A DNA stretch of 39,405 nt from CAYLQA01 sp964385695 (GTDB lineage Bacteria > Desulfobacterota > Desulfobulbia > Desulfobulbales > Desulfurivibrionaceae): the NCBI GenBank assembly GCA_964385695.1, contig CAYLQA010000034.1, forward strand, positions 1 through 39,405. Direction: 5' to 3'. Positions 24,760 to 33,904 of the stretch are shown here, piece by piece. The position numbers and the translations under genes were made by a program. Position 1 is the first letter of the stretch. Each line of letters opens with the position of its first letter. The notes beneath the pieces were generated by a model that saw only the letters and a program-made list of their open reading frames with translations, ran no database searches and was not told the origin of the DNA.

Positions 24760-25704
24760 ATGGCAAAAAAATCGAATAAAAAAAGAAAAAGCCGAGCCAA
24801 GAACTCCATCAAATCACGGTTGCTGCTTTTCTGCGTATTAACGGTATTTGTCGGCTCCACACTGGCCGCCGGATTTTACTTTATCTTCCTGCGGACAAAG
24901 AGCCAAGAAGCGCCTCCTGTTCTGAGCCGGCAAAAAAAGAGCCCTATCGCCGCCGGTGTGCCATATGAGGAAATTCAGGAAGAGGAGCTCGCCGTTCTAC
25001 CGGGGCCTGCCACCCTGCCGCCGCAGATCGTACTCACTTCAAAAAAACCTAAAGTGGCCATCATCATCGATGACATGGGCTACCGCAAACAAAGCGGGGA
25101 ACAACTTCTCGCCCTGGACCTGCCGCTCTCCTTTGCCTTTTTACCCTTTGCTCCTTACTCGGCTGATTTTGCTAAAAAAGCGCACAGGCTCGGCCGAGAC
25201 GTGCTGCTCCATCTGCCCCAGGAGGCGGTGGACCCGAAATGGAACACCGGGCCGGGTTTTTTAACAACCCGGATGGACGCCAGGACCCTCAAACGGCAGC
25301 TTATTAAAAACATCAGCTCGGTTCCCCACGTTATCGGGATCAACAACCATATGGGATCACGCTTCAGCATCAACAAACAATCCATGCGCCACCTTCTCCT
25401 GGCAGTAAAGGATCTCAACCTTTTTTATCTCGACAGCGTCACGGTCTCCCAGTCGGTTGGGTATGCCATGGCCAAAGAGCTGCACATCAAGACCGGCCGG
25501 CGTAATATCTTCTTGGATAACGTCCAAGAACCGGACAAGATCATCAGGCAACTGGACAATCTTGTTGAGCTCGCTAAAAAACAGGGGCAGGCCATCGGCA
25601 TCGGCCATCCATATCCAGCCACGGTAAAGGCCTTGCTCCGCTACCAGACCACCCTTCTGAACCAAACCCGGGTCACTCCGGTGCACGAACTGCTGGAGCA
25701 ATAA
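24760..25704 (+). CDS. Divergent polysaccharide deacetylase family protein (YibQ/DUF610)
   Basis: The 314-residue protein has a basic N-terminus and one TM helix (about 20-44), so it is probably anchored in the inner membrane with the domain outside. After a Pro-rich linker comes the NodB-like barrel: KVAIIIDDMGY (D104-D105), DVLLHLPQE, INNHMGSRF and FLDNVQ, and a C-terminal AIGIGHPYP. These match the divergent deacetylase group, whose members often sit near cell-division or peptidoglycan genes and whose enzymatic activity is not established. Upstream is the polyprenyl synthase gene; the 111-bp gap downstream carries a promoter for the next gene. Confidence 0.88.
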   Translation: MAKKSNKKRKSRAKNSIKSRLLLFCVLTVFVGSTLAAGFYFIFLRTKSQEAPPVLSRQKKSPIAAGVPYEEIQEEELAVLPGPATLPPQIVLTSKKPKVAIIIDDMGYRKQSGEQLLALDLPLSFAFLPFAPYSADFAKKAHRLGRDVLLHLPQEAVDPKWNTGPGFLTTRMDARTLKRQLIKNISSVPHVIGINNHMGSRFSINKQSMRHLLLAVKDLNLFYLDSVTVSQSVGYAMAKELHIKTGRRNIFLDNVQEPDKIIRQLDNLVELAKKQGQAIGIGHPYPATVKALLRYQTTLLNQTRVTPVHELLEQ

Positions 25705-25725
25705 CAAACACATACAGTTCCCCTC

Positions 25726-25754
25726 TTGCAAAAAGGACATTTACTAGGTACAAT
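25726..25754 (+). promoter_or_regulatory. Candidate sigma70 promoter of the hybrid kinase gene
   Basis: TTGCAA (25726-25731), a 17-bp spacer and TACAAT (25749-25754) sit 61 bp before the ATG. The match to consensus and the spacing are good, and it starts right after the deacetylase gene. Confidence 0.5.
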
Positions 25755-25815
25755 TACCCATACACATTATCGCTTGCAACCTCTTCCCAGCTGAACACGA
25801 CCGAGACTTTTTCTG

Positions 25816-27774
25816 ATGCCAGCCACTGACTCCCTGCTCCAACAGATTCTTCAGGGGAGCATGATTCCCACCTTTGTCATCAATGACCAGCATGTAGTTG
25901 TGCACTGGAATACCGCCTGTGAAAAACTGACCGGTGTACCGGCCAAGGATGTCGTGGGCACCAACCGGCAGTGGCGCCCCTTTTACGAGCAAGAACGGCC
26001 TGTCCTGGCTGATCTGCTCTTGGATCAGGTCCCTGGTGAGCAAATAAAATCGCTGTATAAAAACTACCGCCGCTCCAGCCTCACGGACGAGGGCCATGAG
26101 GCGGAGGCCTTTTTGCCCACCTTGGGCGAACGCGGGAGATGGCTTTTTTTCACCGCTGTTCCGCTCCGTAACGCAGAAGGAAGCATTATCGGCGCCATTG
26201 AGACCCTGCAGGATATCACGGACAGAAAAGAGGCGGAGATACAAAGCGAAAAGGCAAGGCAGGAGTGGAGGCGAACCTTTAACTCCATCGACGACATCCT
26301 TACCATCCAGGACAAAGAAATGCGCATTGTCCGGGTGAATGAGGCGGCCTGCCGCTTCTTTGAGGCCTCCAAGGAGGAACTGCTTGGCAAGTACTGCTAC
26401 GAGATATTTCGCGGATCGGACGCCCCCTGCCACGGCTGCCCTGTTTCCCAGACTCTCAAGGATGTTGCCAGCCACTCCGAGATTATGCAGCATAAGAAGC
26501 TGGAGAAAATTTTCCACGTCTCCTCCTCGCCCATCCTCGATGACGACAACCAACTGGAATACCTGGTCCACGTTGCCAAAGACATCACCGAGCAGAAAAA
26601 GATGGAGAGTGAAATTTTCCAGGCCCATAAAATGGAGGCCATCGGCACCCTGGCCGCCGGTATCGCCCATGACTTCAATAACATTTTAACGGCGATCTAT
26701 GGGTACAGCGAACTGGCCTTGGAGGAGACATCGCCGGAGCAGCAGAGCAAAAGCGACATCAGGGAGGTTCTTCTTGCAGCCCGCCGGGCAAAAGAGCTTG
26801 TACAACAGATCCTTTCCTTCAGCCGTAAGACACCGCAAAAACATAACCCTGTTCTACCTGCCCCCATCATCAAAGAGGCTCTTAAACTCATGCGCGCCTC
26901 ACTGCCCTCCACCATATCCATAAGACAGCGGATCGATAATAACTGCGGCACCATCATGGGCGACCCCACCCAACTGCATCAGGTTCTGGTCAACCTTTGC
27001 ACCAATGCCTTTCATGCTATGGAAGAAACAGGAGGGACCCTTTCCGTCACCCTACGTAAGGCAGAGGCGGACGATTTGTTGGCCGCCCAAGATCATGACG
27101 AGAGCGGCAAGAACAATTTCATCATGCTCAGTGTAAGCGACACCGGCAGTGGAATTGACGAGGCAATACTGCCTTATATTTTCGACCCGTACTACACCAC
27201 CAAAGAAAAAGGCAAAGGAACAGGCATGGGCTTGGCCCTGGTGCAGGATATCGTTAAAAACATGGACGGCAGCATAGAGGTGGAAACAAAAGGAGGGCAA
27301 GGCACTGCTTTTCACATTCTCTTTCAGGCCGGAGAAAAGACCAAAGAGAGGCAAGACTTCGACGCAACTGCATCATTGCCAAAAGGAAACGAACATATCC
27401 TCTTGGTAGATGATGAGCCGACAATAGTCGATTTTGAAAAAAGAATACTGGAAAAACTGGGCTATCAGGTCACCGCCACCACCGACAGCCTGGAGGCTTT
27501 AAAAACCTTTAAAGAGCAACCGGATACCTTTTCCCTGCTTCTCTCCGATCAGACCATGCCCCACATGACCGGCGTAGAACTTGCCACAGAGATGCTCCGC
27601 ATCAGGGAAGACCTGCCCATCATTCTCTGTTCAGGCTACAGTCAGAACCTCATCCGGCAACATGTTCTCGACAGCGGTATCTATGAACTGTTAATAAAAC
27701 CGGTGAGCATTGCTGATCTTGCACAAAAAATCAGAAGTGCTCTGGAAAAGAATCTCTCGTCCTTGCCCAACTGA
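25816..27774 (+). CDS. PAS-PAS hybrid sensor histidine kinase with a receiver domain
   Basis: This 652-residue cytoplasmic protein has no TM helix or signal peptide. Order: PAS 1 (about 5-135), PAS 2 (about 148-258), HisKA (about 265-335) with H285 in GIAHDFNNIL, HATPase with an N box at about 388-405 and glycine-rich DTGSGID and GTGMGLAL, then a receiver (about 525-645) with D532-D533 and phospho-acceptor D578 (LLSDQTMPHMTG). The HDFNNI box is typical of the complex kinases common in Desulfobacterota. PAS 2 has C194, C205 and C208 in a C-x10-C-x2-CP-type arrangement that could hold a metal or redox switch. No partner regulator is adjacent. The ribosome site before the ATG is weak. Confidence 0.93.
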   Translation: MPATDSLLQQILQGSMIPTFVINDQHVVVHWNTACEKLTGVPAKDVVGTNRQWRPFYEQERPVLADLLLDQVPGEQIKSLYKNYRRSSLTDEGHEAEAFLPTLGERGRWLFFTAVPLRNAEGSIIGAIETLQDITDRKEAEIQSEKARQEWRRTFNSIDDILTIQDKEMRIVRVNEAACRFFEASKEELLGKYCYEIFRGSDAPCHGCPVSQTLKDVASHSEIMQHKKLEKIFHVSSSPILDDDNQLEYLVHVAKDITEQKKMESEIFQAHKMEAIGTLAAGIAHDFNNILTAIYGYSELALEETSPEQQSKSDIREVLLAARRAKELVQQILSFSRKTPQKHNPVLPAPIIKEALKLMRASLPSTISIRQRIDNNCGTIMGDPTQLHQVLVNLCTNAFHAMEETGGTLSVTLRKAEADDLLAAQDHDESGKNNFIMLSVSDTGSGIDEAILPYIFDPYYTTKEKGKGTGMGLALVQDIVKNMDGSIEVETKGGQGTAFHILFQAGEKTKERQDFDATASLPKGNEHILLVDDEPTIVDFEKRILEKLGYQVTATTDSLEALKTFKEQPDTFSLLLSDQTMPHMTGVELATEMLRIREDLPIILCSGYSQNLIRQHVLDSGIYELLIKPVSIADLAQKIRSALEKNLSSLPN

Positions 27775-27850
27775 CCCGTCCTAAATTGTCTGCTGACTTG
27801 CATAAAGGCAGATAAATAAAAATCAACCTCGCCAGTAAAGGATTTTTTCC

Positions 27851-28672
27851 ATGCCCCCAGCCCATCCCGTCATCACCTTGACCACTGATTTCGGTTTGCA
27901 GGACGAGTATGTCGGGGTAATGAAAGGGGTCATCCTCAACCGTTGTCCAACGGCCACAGTCATTGATCTCACCCACGAAATACGCCCCCAGGATGTGCAG
28001 CATGGGGCCTTTATCCTTGAAGCGGCCGTTCCTTATTTTCCTCGGGGAACAATACATGTAGTGGTTGTTGATCCTGGAGTAGGCACAGAGCGCGATCTGC
28101 TTTTGCTCCGGGGCCAAGACCAATTTTTCCTGGGCCCGGACAATGGTGTGCTCTCTTCCTTTTTGGACCAAAATACTGCCGGTGATGCCTATCTGATAGA
28201 CTGCCCCGAACACTATCTGAGCCCCGTCAGCAATACCTTTCACGGCCGAGATATCCTCGCCCCGGTAGCGGCAGCCCTGGCGAATGGTGTAAGTCCGCAA
28301 AAGTTGGGCAATAAAGTAATTAAGACAAATCTTAAAAAACTTGCCCCCTCGCAGTTGCAAATTGACTCGATTCATGGCAACATTACCGGACTTGTTTGCC
28401 GGGTTGACCATTTCGGCAATCTGACAACGAACATCCAGCAAAAGGATGTGGCCCAGCTAGGGGTTCTGCCGGAAGATCTTCTCATCGAGATTGCCGGGCA
28501 ACAGATTACTGGACTGGCCCAGACCTATGGAGACTCAGCACCAGGCACCTTGACTGCCCTTTTCGGCAGCCGCCATTATCTTGAAGTTGCAATCCCCCAG
28601 GGCAATGCTTCTGATGTTTTGCAAACCAAGGTAGGTGATCCAGTCACAGTAACGGCTCATCGCGCTTTGTAA
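27851..28672 (+). CDS. SAM hydrolase / SAM hydroxide adenosyltransferase (DUF62)
   Basis: The 273 residues match the DUF62 family, which hydrolyses S-adenosylmethionine to adenosine and methionine by activating water, related to SAM fluorinases. Conserved blocks are TTDFGLQDEYVG, THEIRPQDV, VDPGVGT, GPDNGVL, FHGRDILAP and DHFGNLTTN. D74, R81 and H131 reproduce the Asp-Arg-His triad described for the archaeal enzyme. No chloride- or fluoride-site insertion is apparent, so a halogenase role is unlikely. The cellular purpose in bacteria is not known. AAAGGA lies 8 nt before the ATG. It stands between the kinase gene and the ArsR cassette. Confidence 0.92.
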   Translation: MPPAHPVITLTTDFGLQDEYVGVMKGVILNRCPTATVIDLTHEIRPQDVQHGAFILEAAVPYFPRGTIHVVVVDPGVGTERDLLLLRGQDQFFLGPDNGVLSSFLDQNTAGDAYLIDCPEHYLSPVSNTFHGRDILAPVAAALANGVSPQKLGNKVIKTNLKKLAPSQLQIDSIHGNITGLVCRVDHFGNLTTNIQQKDVAQLGVLPEDLLIEIAGQQITGLAQTYGDSAPGTLTALFGSRHYLEVAIPQGNASDVLQTKVGDPVTVTAHRAL

Positions 28673-28680
28673 TTTTTTTG

Positions 28681-28709
28681 TTTACAAATCGTAATTTGAG
28701 AATTAAATT
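28681..28709 (+). promoter_or_regulatory. Promoter with an embedded palindromic operator before arsR
   Basis: TTTACA (28681-28686), 17 bp and TAAATT (28704-28709) form a plausible promoter. The perfect palindrome CAAAT-CGTA-ATTTG (28685-28698) fills most of the spacer, where a bound repressor would block polymerase. It most likely binds the ArsR-type protein encoded just downstream (inference). Confidence 0.5.
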
Positions 28710-28742
28710 AAAATCTTAAACTGTGAGGGGAGTTAGCGCTTC

Positions 28743-29027
28743 ATGCACGATCAACACATTGACGACATAGCAAAACTCCTGAAGACGATGTCTCACCCCA
28801 TCCGGCTCAAGATACTGTGCCTGCTGCAGGACAAGGAGATGACCGTTGGCGACATTCATAAAGAGGTGCAAACTACGAATGCCAATGTCTCCCAACATCT
28901 TTCCATCCTGCGCAACCAGGGCATAATTTCTTATAGAAAAGATGCTAACTTCATCTACAACCGGATTAGCGAGGGACGAGTCACCGAGCTGATCAAGACC
29001 ATGCGCGAGCTCTTCTGCGAGGTCTGA
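28743..29027 (+). CDS. ArsR-family transcriptional repressor
   Basis: The 94-residue protein is a minimal winged-helix ArsR/SmtB-type regulator: MSHPIRLKILCLL helix, then a helix-turn-helix (about 35-57, TVGDIHKEVQTTNANVSQHLSIL) and a beta-wing (GIISYRKDANFIYNRI). The metal-binding CxC of ArsR or CadC in the recognition helix region is absent; only C26 and C92 exist. It may therefore sense a redox, sulfur or lipid signal rather than arsenite (inference). GAGGGGAG precedes the ATG. Upstream is a palindrome inside a promoter, and downstream on the same strand are the RND, LolA-like, barrel and DUF2892 genes, which it probably controls. Confidence 0.92.
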   Translation: MHDQHIDDIAKLLKTMSHPIRLKILCLLQDKEMTVGDIHKEVQTTNANVSQHLSILRNQGIISYRKDANFIYNRISEGRVTELIKTMRELFCEV

Positions 29028-29165
29028 TTCTCTTCAACAACTGCTGCTTATAGGCAATGCGGTATTTTCTTTACGGTCTGCTGAAACAAAGAGACCTGTG
29101 AAGCATAAACCTCTGTAGCGTGGCAGTTCCGGGTTTTGCTATGGACCACACTCTGGGAGCCTCAG

Positions 29166-31772
29166 ATGAAGGTCGGAAGCAAATTCATACAGTTTTCCAT
29201 ACACAGCCCTCGGCTGATCACCACCATTATGGTGCTGCTCACCCTTGCCCTTGGCTCTCTCATCAGCATGGTTCAGGTGGATACAGACCCTGAAAACATG
29301 CTGGCTGAAGACGAACAGGTTCGTCTTTTTCACCATCAGACAAAAAAAGAATTCACCCTGCACGATGTCGTGGTGGTGGGAATTGTTAACGAAAAGCATG
29401 CCGACGGAGTTTTCAACCCGGCCACCCTCAAGCGCGTCCAGGAACTGACCGAGTTTGCCGAAGGGCTGGTCGACCCTAAAGATTCAAGCAAGCGGGTGGT
29501 TACCAGAAACGTCATCGCCCCGGGCAATGTGGACACTATCGAGCAGGCGGGACTGGGCCAGGTACGTTTTGAATGGCTCATGAAGCAAGCGCCTGCAACG
29601 CGGGAAGGGGCACTTAAGATCCGCGAGAGCATTATGGGCAACCCCTTGCTCAAGGGAACCCTGGCCTCTGAAGACGGCAAGGCGCTCTGTATCTACCTGC
29701 CGCTGACCAGTAAGGATTTTGCCTACCAGGTCCGCCAACGCATCCTCGAAAAAATCAAAACATTCACCGGTGACGAGCAGTACCACATCACCGGCCTGCC
29801 CGTGGCCGAGGATACCTTTGGGGTTGAGATGTTCGTACAAATGGCCGTTTCCGCTCCCTTGGCCATGGCCGCCATATTTTTGCTCATGCTGCTCTTTTTT
29901 AGAAAAATCAACATGATCATCTCGCCCATGATCGTGGCCATGGTTACGGTCGTTATCACCATGGGCCTTTTGATAGGAACCGGCCACACCCTGCATATCA
30001 TGAGCTCCATGATCCCCATATTTTTAATGCCCATTGCCGTGGTGGACTCCATCCATATTCTCTCGGAATTTTTTGATGTTTACCAGGAGACCGGTGACCG
30101 CAAAAAGACCCTTGAATATGTGATGGACCAGCTCTTCATGCCCATGCTCTACACCTCGCTCACCTCGGCGGCAGGCTTTGCCTCGCTCATCCTGACCCCG
30201 ATCCCGCCGGTGCAGACCTTTGGCCTCTTCGTAGCCCTCGGCATCATACTGGCCTGGCTGTTGACCATCATCTTCATCCCTGCCTATATCAGCATGTTGA
30301 GCGAAAAAAGTCTGGCCAACTTCGGCAGCAACAAGGGGCAGGAACAAAAAGAAAATCCCCTGACCCGCATGCTGCATTGGTTCAGGCGCTTTACCTTTCA
30401 GCAGGCCAAACTGATTTTAAGCATTACGGTTCTGGCCCTGATCGTTGCAGGTTACGGCATCAGCCAAATCCAGATCAACGACAACCCGGTAAAGTGGTTT
30501 ACCAAGAGCCATCCCATCCGCGTGGCGGACAAGGTGCTCAACGATCACTTCGGCGGCACCTATGAGGCTTACCTTGTCTTACAGGGCAAGGAAGCGGATA
30601 CCACACCTTTAGCCGCCCAGGGTCAAATCTCAAAAATGATGGCCCAGCTTGAAATCGATTCTGAACAGGATGCGGTTCTGAACAAGGCCCGGAAAAGCAT
30701 GGCTGCTTTGGCGGCGACCGCCGCAGACAGCGACACCTTTCTGGCCGAGGTTTTTTCCTCCTGGGAGATCTTGCAGGAAGAGAGCGATGATGCGGCCTAT
30801 GATGTCTGGGCCGAGCTCCTGGATATCCTCTCCGCCTTTCGTGACCGCGATAAATTGTTTAAGCAGCCAGGGGTGCTTACCTACATCGAGCAACTGCAAA
30901 ACCATCTGCTCAAATCCGGCGTGGTGGGCAAGACCAACTCCGTGGCCGATGTGGTCAAAAAGGTGCATCAAGAGCTGTTCGAAGGAAGCGAAAAACAATT
31001 TCGCATTCCCGATTCCGCCGCTGCGGTGGCCCAGTGCCTGATCTCCTTTCAGAATAGCCACAAGCCCGAGGACCTCTTCCACCTTGTCACCCCGGACTAC
31101 ACCAAGACCAATATCTGGCTGCAACTCAAGAGCGGCGACAATAAGGATATGGAATCGGTCATCGCCGAGGTAAATACCTTTATGGCAGACAACCCGCCGC
31201 CGGTGGCGCTCACGCACCAATGGGCCGGGCTGACCTATATTAACGTAGTCTGGCAGGAAAAGATGGTCAACGGTATGCTCAATTCCTTTTTGGGCAGCTT
31301 TATCGTGGTCTTTCTCATGATGACCATCCTCTTCCGCTCCCCGCTCTGGGGCATTTTGGCGATGGCCCCGCTTACGGTGACCATCGCCTTTATTTACGGC
31401 ATCATCGGCATTATCGGTAAGGATTATGATATGCCCGTGGCAGTGCTCTCCTCGTTAACCCTGGGCCTGGCAGTGGATTTTGCCATCCATTTTTTAGAAC
31501 GCTCACGCATGGCTGTTAAAAAGGCGGGCTCCTGGCAGAAAGGCATCAAGGAAATGTTTGAGGAACCCGCCCGGGCAATCAGCAGAAACGTCATTGTCAT
31601 TGCCGTTGGTTTCACTCCGCTGCTGGCCGCACCGTTGGTGCCCTATAAAACAGTGGGCGTGTTTTTAGCCAGCATCATGGCGATCTCCGGTATCGCCACC
31701 ATGTTTATTTTGCCGGCCCTGATTACCATGCTCGATCGCTTTCTCTTTAAAAAAGCACACTCTTCAAAATAA
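29166..31772 (+). CDS. MMPL/RND-superfamily transporter
   Basis: This is an 868-residue inner-membrane exporter with the two-fold RND plan: TM1 (about 16-36), a large periplasmic loop, a bundle of five helices (about 223-378), TM7 (about 414-434), a second periplasmic loop and a final bundle (about 705-860). Aspartates occur in equivalent places of both halves (about D294 in IAVVDSIHIL, about D770 in GLAVDFAIHFLE), consistent with a proton path. It resembles lipid-moving MMPL/HpnN-type RND proteins more than AcrB drug pumps. I start at the ATG at 29166 with GGAG 7 nt upstream; a TTG at 29136 would add ten residues without support. The LolA-like gene follows after 10 bp. Confidence 0.92.
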   Translation: MKVGSKFIQFSIHSPRLITTIMVLLTLALGSLISMVQVDTDPENMLAEDEQVRLFHHQTKKEFTLHDVVVVGIVNEKHADGVFNPATLKRVQELTEFAEGLVDPKDSSKRVVTRNVIAPGNVDTIEQAGLGQVRFEWLMKQAPATREGALKIRESIMGNPLLKGTLASEDGKALCIYLPLTSKDFAYQVRQRILEKIKTFTGDEQYHITGLPVAEDTFGVEMFVQMAVSAPLAMAAIFLLMLLFFRKINMIISPMIVAMVTVVITMGLLIGTGHTLHIMSSMIPIFLMPIAVVDSIHILSEFFDVYQETGDRKKTLEYVMDQLFMPMLYTSLTSAAGFASLILTPIPPVQTFGLFVALGIILAWLLTIIFIPAYISMLSEKSLANFGSNKGQEQKENPLTRMLHWFRRFTFQQAKLILSITVLALIVAGYGISQIQINDNPVKWFTKSHPIRVADKVLNDHFGGTYEAYLVLQGKEADTTPLAAQGQISKMMAQLEIDSEQDAVLNKARKSMAALAATAADSDTFLAEVFSSWEILQEESDDAAYDVWAELLDILSAFRDRDKLFKQPGVLTYIEQLQNHLLKSGVVGKTNSVADVVKKVHQELFEGSEKQFRIPDSAAAVAQCLISFQNSHKPEDLFHLVTPDYTKTNIWLQLKSGDNKDMESVIAEVNTFMADNPPPVALTHQWAGLTYINVVWQEKMVNGMLNSFLGSFIVVFLMMTILFRSPLWGILAMAPLTVTIAFIYGIIGIIGKDYDMPVAVLSSLTLGLAVDFAIHFLERSRMAVKKAGSWQKGIKEMFEEPARAISRNVIVIAVGFTPLLAAPLVPYKTVGVFLASIMAISGIATMFILPALITMLDRFLFKKAHSSK

Positions 31773-31782
31773 GGAGACGGTT

Positions 31783-32574
31783 ATGCGTATTTGCTTTCGA
31801 TTTCTCATCACGGTCATGTTTTTGCTCCTCCTGGCATCACCGGCCTTGGCGGCTCCTACAGCCGAGGAAATTGTACAGAAGGCCAATCTGGCTGCCTATT
31901 ATGCGGCTAATGACGGCCGCTCCCAGGTAAAGATGACCATTACCGACGCCCAGGGCCGCACCAGAAAGCGCGAATTCATTATCCTGCGCAAGGATGTGGC
32001 AGACGGCAAGGATCAGAATTTCTATGTGTATTTCAAGCGGCCCAGCGATGTGCGCAAGATGGTCTTCATGGTCCATAAACATATTGAGCGCGACGATGAC
32101 CGCTGGCTCTACCTGCCGGCCCTGGACCTGGTCAAACGCATTGCCGCCTCGGACAAACGGACCAGCTTTGTCGGCTCCAACTTTTTTTACGAGGATGTCT
32201 CGGGGCGCGCCACGACCGAGGACAGCCACGAACTTATCAAAGAGACCGATTCCTCATACCTGCTCAAGCACACGCCAAAAGATCCGCGATCCGTTGAATT
32301 TTCCAGCTTTACTACCTGGATCGACAAGACCACCTTTTTACCCATGAAGGCGGAGTACCTTGACAAAAAGGGCAATGCTTACCGACTGGTGGAGGCCCTG
32401 GAGGTTAAAGATATTCAGGGTTTTCCCACCGTGGTCAAATCCAGGGTCAAGGATCTCGCCGGCGGCGGCGAGACGGTGAGTACCTTTGCCGCCATTACGT
32501 ACGATATTGGCCTTGAAGACAAAATTTTCAGCGAACGCTTCCTGCGCAAACCACCCAGGGCGATACGAAAATAA
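31783..32574 (+). CDS. Outer-membrane lipoprotein-sorting (LolA-like) periplasmic protein
   Basis: The 263-residue protein has a signal peptide ending SPALA (about residue 23) and then the LolA-like half-barrel fold, with the markers AEEIVQKANLAAYYAANDGRS, RDDDRWLYLPALDLVKRI and SFVGSNFFYEDV. Members of this sub-family sit next to RND transporters and are thought to carry a lipid or lipoprotein through the periplasm; LolA itself lacks these blocks. AAGGAGACGG lies before the ATG. It is 10 bp after the RND gene and 2 bp before the barrel gene, so the three products are probably made together. Confidence 0.9.
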   Translation: MRICFRFLITVMFLLLLASPALAAPTAEEIVQKANLAAYYAANDGRSQVKMTITDAQGRTRKREFIILRKDVADGKDQNFYVYFKRPSDVRKMVFMVHKHIERDDDRWLYLPALDLVKRIAASDKRTSFVGSNFFYEDVSGRATTEDSHELIKETDSSYLLKHTPKDPRSVEFSSFTTWIDKTTFLPMKAEYLDKKGNAYRLVEALEVKDIQGFPTVVKSRVKDLAGGGETVSTFAAITYDIGLEDKIFSERFLRKPPRAIRK

Positions 32575-32576
32575 CC

Positions 32577-33872
32577 ATGCGCTCCACTTTATTCATACTC
32601 GCCCTGTTATTTGCCTCTTTGCCGGTTGCCCCACCCCAAGCCCGGGCTGAAGCAAACAGCCTCGTGGCCCTGCAGGATTCTCTTGCCGATGCGTATGGTA
32701 TCGATCTCTTTGGCTTCATGGAGGCACGTAGCGGCTTGCGCCTGCAGAACGACTCTTACGAAAAAGATGCCTCTTTGAACGAGGCGCGACTCCAGCTTGA
32801 CCTGAGCAAGGATGCGGACTGGGCGATATTTAAAGTCAAGGCGGATCTGGGCGGCGATGCGGTCACCAATAAGGCCATTACTGAGTTGCGTGAGGCAAAC
32901 ATGCTCTTCTCCCCTGGCGACAACCTGGACCTGAAGCTGGGGCGCCAGGTTTTGACTTGGGGCACAGGGGATTTACTCTTTGTTAACGACCTCTTCCCCA
33001 AGGATTGGAAGTCTTTTTTCATCGGCCGCGATGATGAATACCTCAAAGCGCCCTCCGATGCCATGAAGGCAAGCTTTTTCGGGGAAGTGGCTAATATCGA
33101 CCTGGTATACACCCCGCGCTTTGACAACTCCAACTATATCGACGGCGAGCGGCTTTCCTATTGGAACGGGGTACTGAATCGCACGGCAGGCAACGACTCT
33201 ATTTTCCCGGACCAGGAGAGAAACAGCTATTTCTCTGACTTTGAAACAGCTCTGCGCGTCTCGCGATCCGTCAATGGCAAAGAGTTTGCTCTCTACGGTT
33301 ATTACGGTTTCTGGAAAACGCCGGAAGGCCTTGACCCAGCCAGCCTCAACCTGACCTATCCGCGTCTGGCCGTGTATGGCGCCAGTATTCGCAACCAGCT
33401 TTGGGGCGGAATCGGCAACCTTGAGGTTGGTTATTACGACTCACTGGATGATCAAAGCGGCGATTCGGCATTCATCCGCAATAGTGAGGTCCGTTTTCTC
33501 GCTGGATTTGAACGGGAACTTGCAACGGACTTTACCGGCGGCGTGCAATACTATCTTGAGTGGATGGAGGATCACGAGTCCTACCAACAATCCCTCAGCC
33601 TAGGCGCACCGATAAAAGATGAGTATCGCCAGGTTATCACCTTCAGATTGACCAAGCTGCTGCTGAGCCAGAACCTGAAGCTTTCCCTTTTTGCCTACCT
33701 CTCTCCTTCGGACGAAGACAGCTATCTCCGGCCAAAGATCCACTACAAGTTGACGGATCAGTGGAGTACGGAGGTGGGAGGCAACCTGTTTTTCGGCAGC
33801 GATGATTACAGTTTTTTCGGTCAATTCGACCGCAACACAAACATATACGCCAGTGTGCGCTATAGTTTCTAA
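32577..33872 (+). CDS. Outer-membrane beta-barrel protein, DUF1302-like
   Basis: The 431-residue protein has a signal peptide (about 1-24, cut after ARA) and a chain of amphipathic strands ending with SVRYSF, the terminal aromatic signature recognised by the BAM machinery. LKLGRQVLTWGTGDLLFVNDLFP is a signature seen in DUF1302 and related barrels that accompany RND/LolA-like genes. It could be the outer-membrane end of an export route or an uptake porin; the sequence does not decide this. The ATG lies 2 bp after the LolA-like stop, indicating tight coupling. Confidence 0.82.
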   Translation: MRSTLFILALLFASLPVAPPQARAEANSLVALQDSLADAYGIDLFGFMEARSGLRLQNDSYEKDASLNEARLQLDLSKDADWAIFKVKADLGGDAVTNKAITELREANMLFSPGDNLDLKLGRQVLTWGTGDLLFVNDLFPKDWKSFFIGRDDEYLKAPSDAMKASFFGEVANIDLVYTPRFDNSNYIDGERLSYWNGVLNRTAGNDSIFPDQERNSYFSDFETALRVSRSVNGKEFALYGYYGFWKTPEGLDPASLNLTYPRLAVYGASIRNQLWGGIGNLEVGYYDSLDDQSGDSAFIRNSEVRFLAGFERELATDFTGGVQYYLEWMEDHESYQQSLSLGAPIKDEYRQVITFRLTKLLLSQNLKLSLFAYLSPSDEDSYLRPKIHYKLTDQWSTEVGGNLFFGSDDYSFFGQFDRNTNIYASVRYSF

Positions 33873-33904
33873 CCCTACTTACTGCATTATGAAGGAGTGA
33901 TATT

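Noticed and set aside
25744..26670. 308-codon open frame antisense to the hybrid kinase
   Set aside because: The opposite strand encodes conserved PAS and HisKA domains; this product resembles nothing known.
27851..28672. SAM-dependent fluorinase or chlorinase
   Set aside because: The Asp-Arg-His triad and the sequence fit the SAM hydrolase family; no halide-site insertion is seen.
28743..29027. Arsenic-resistance operon
   Set aside because: The regulator lacks the CxC arsenite site, and no arsB, arsC or acr3 gene follows.
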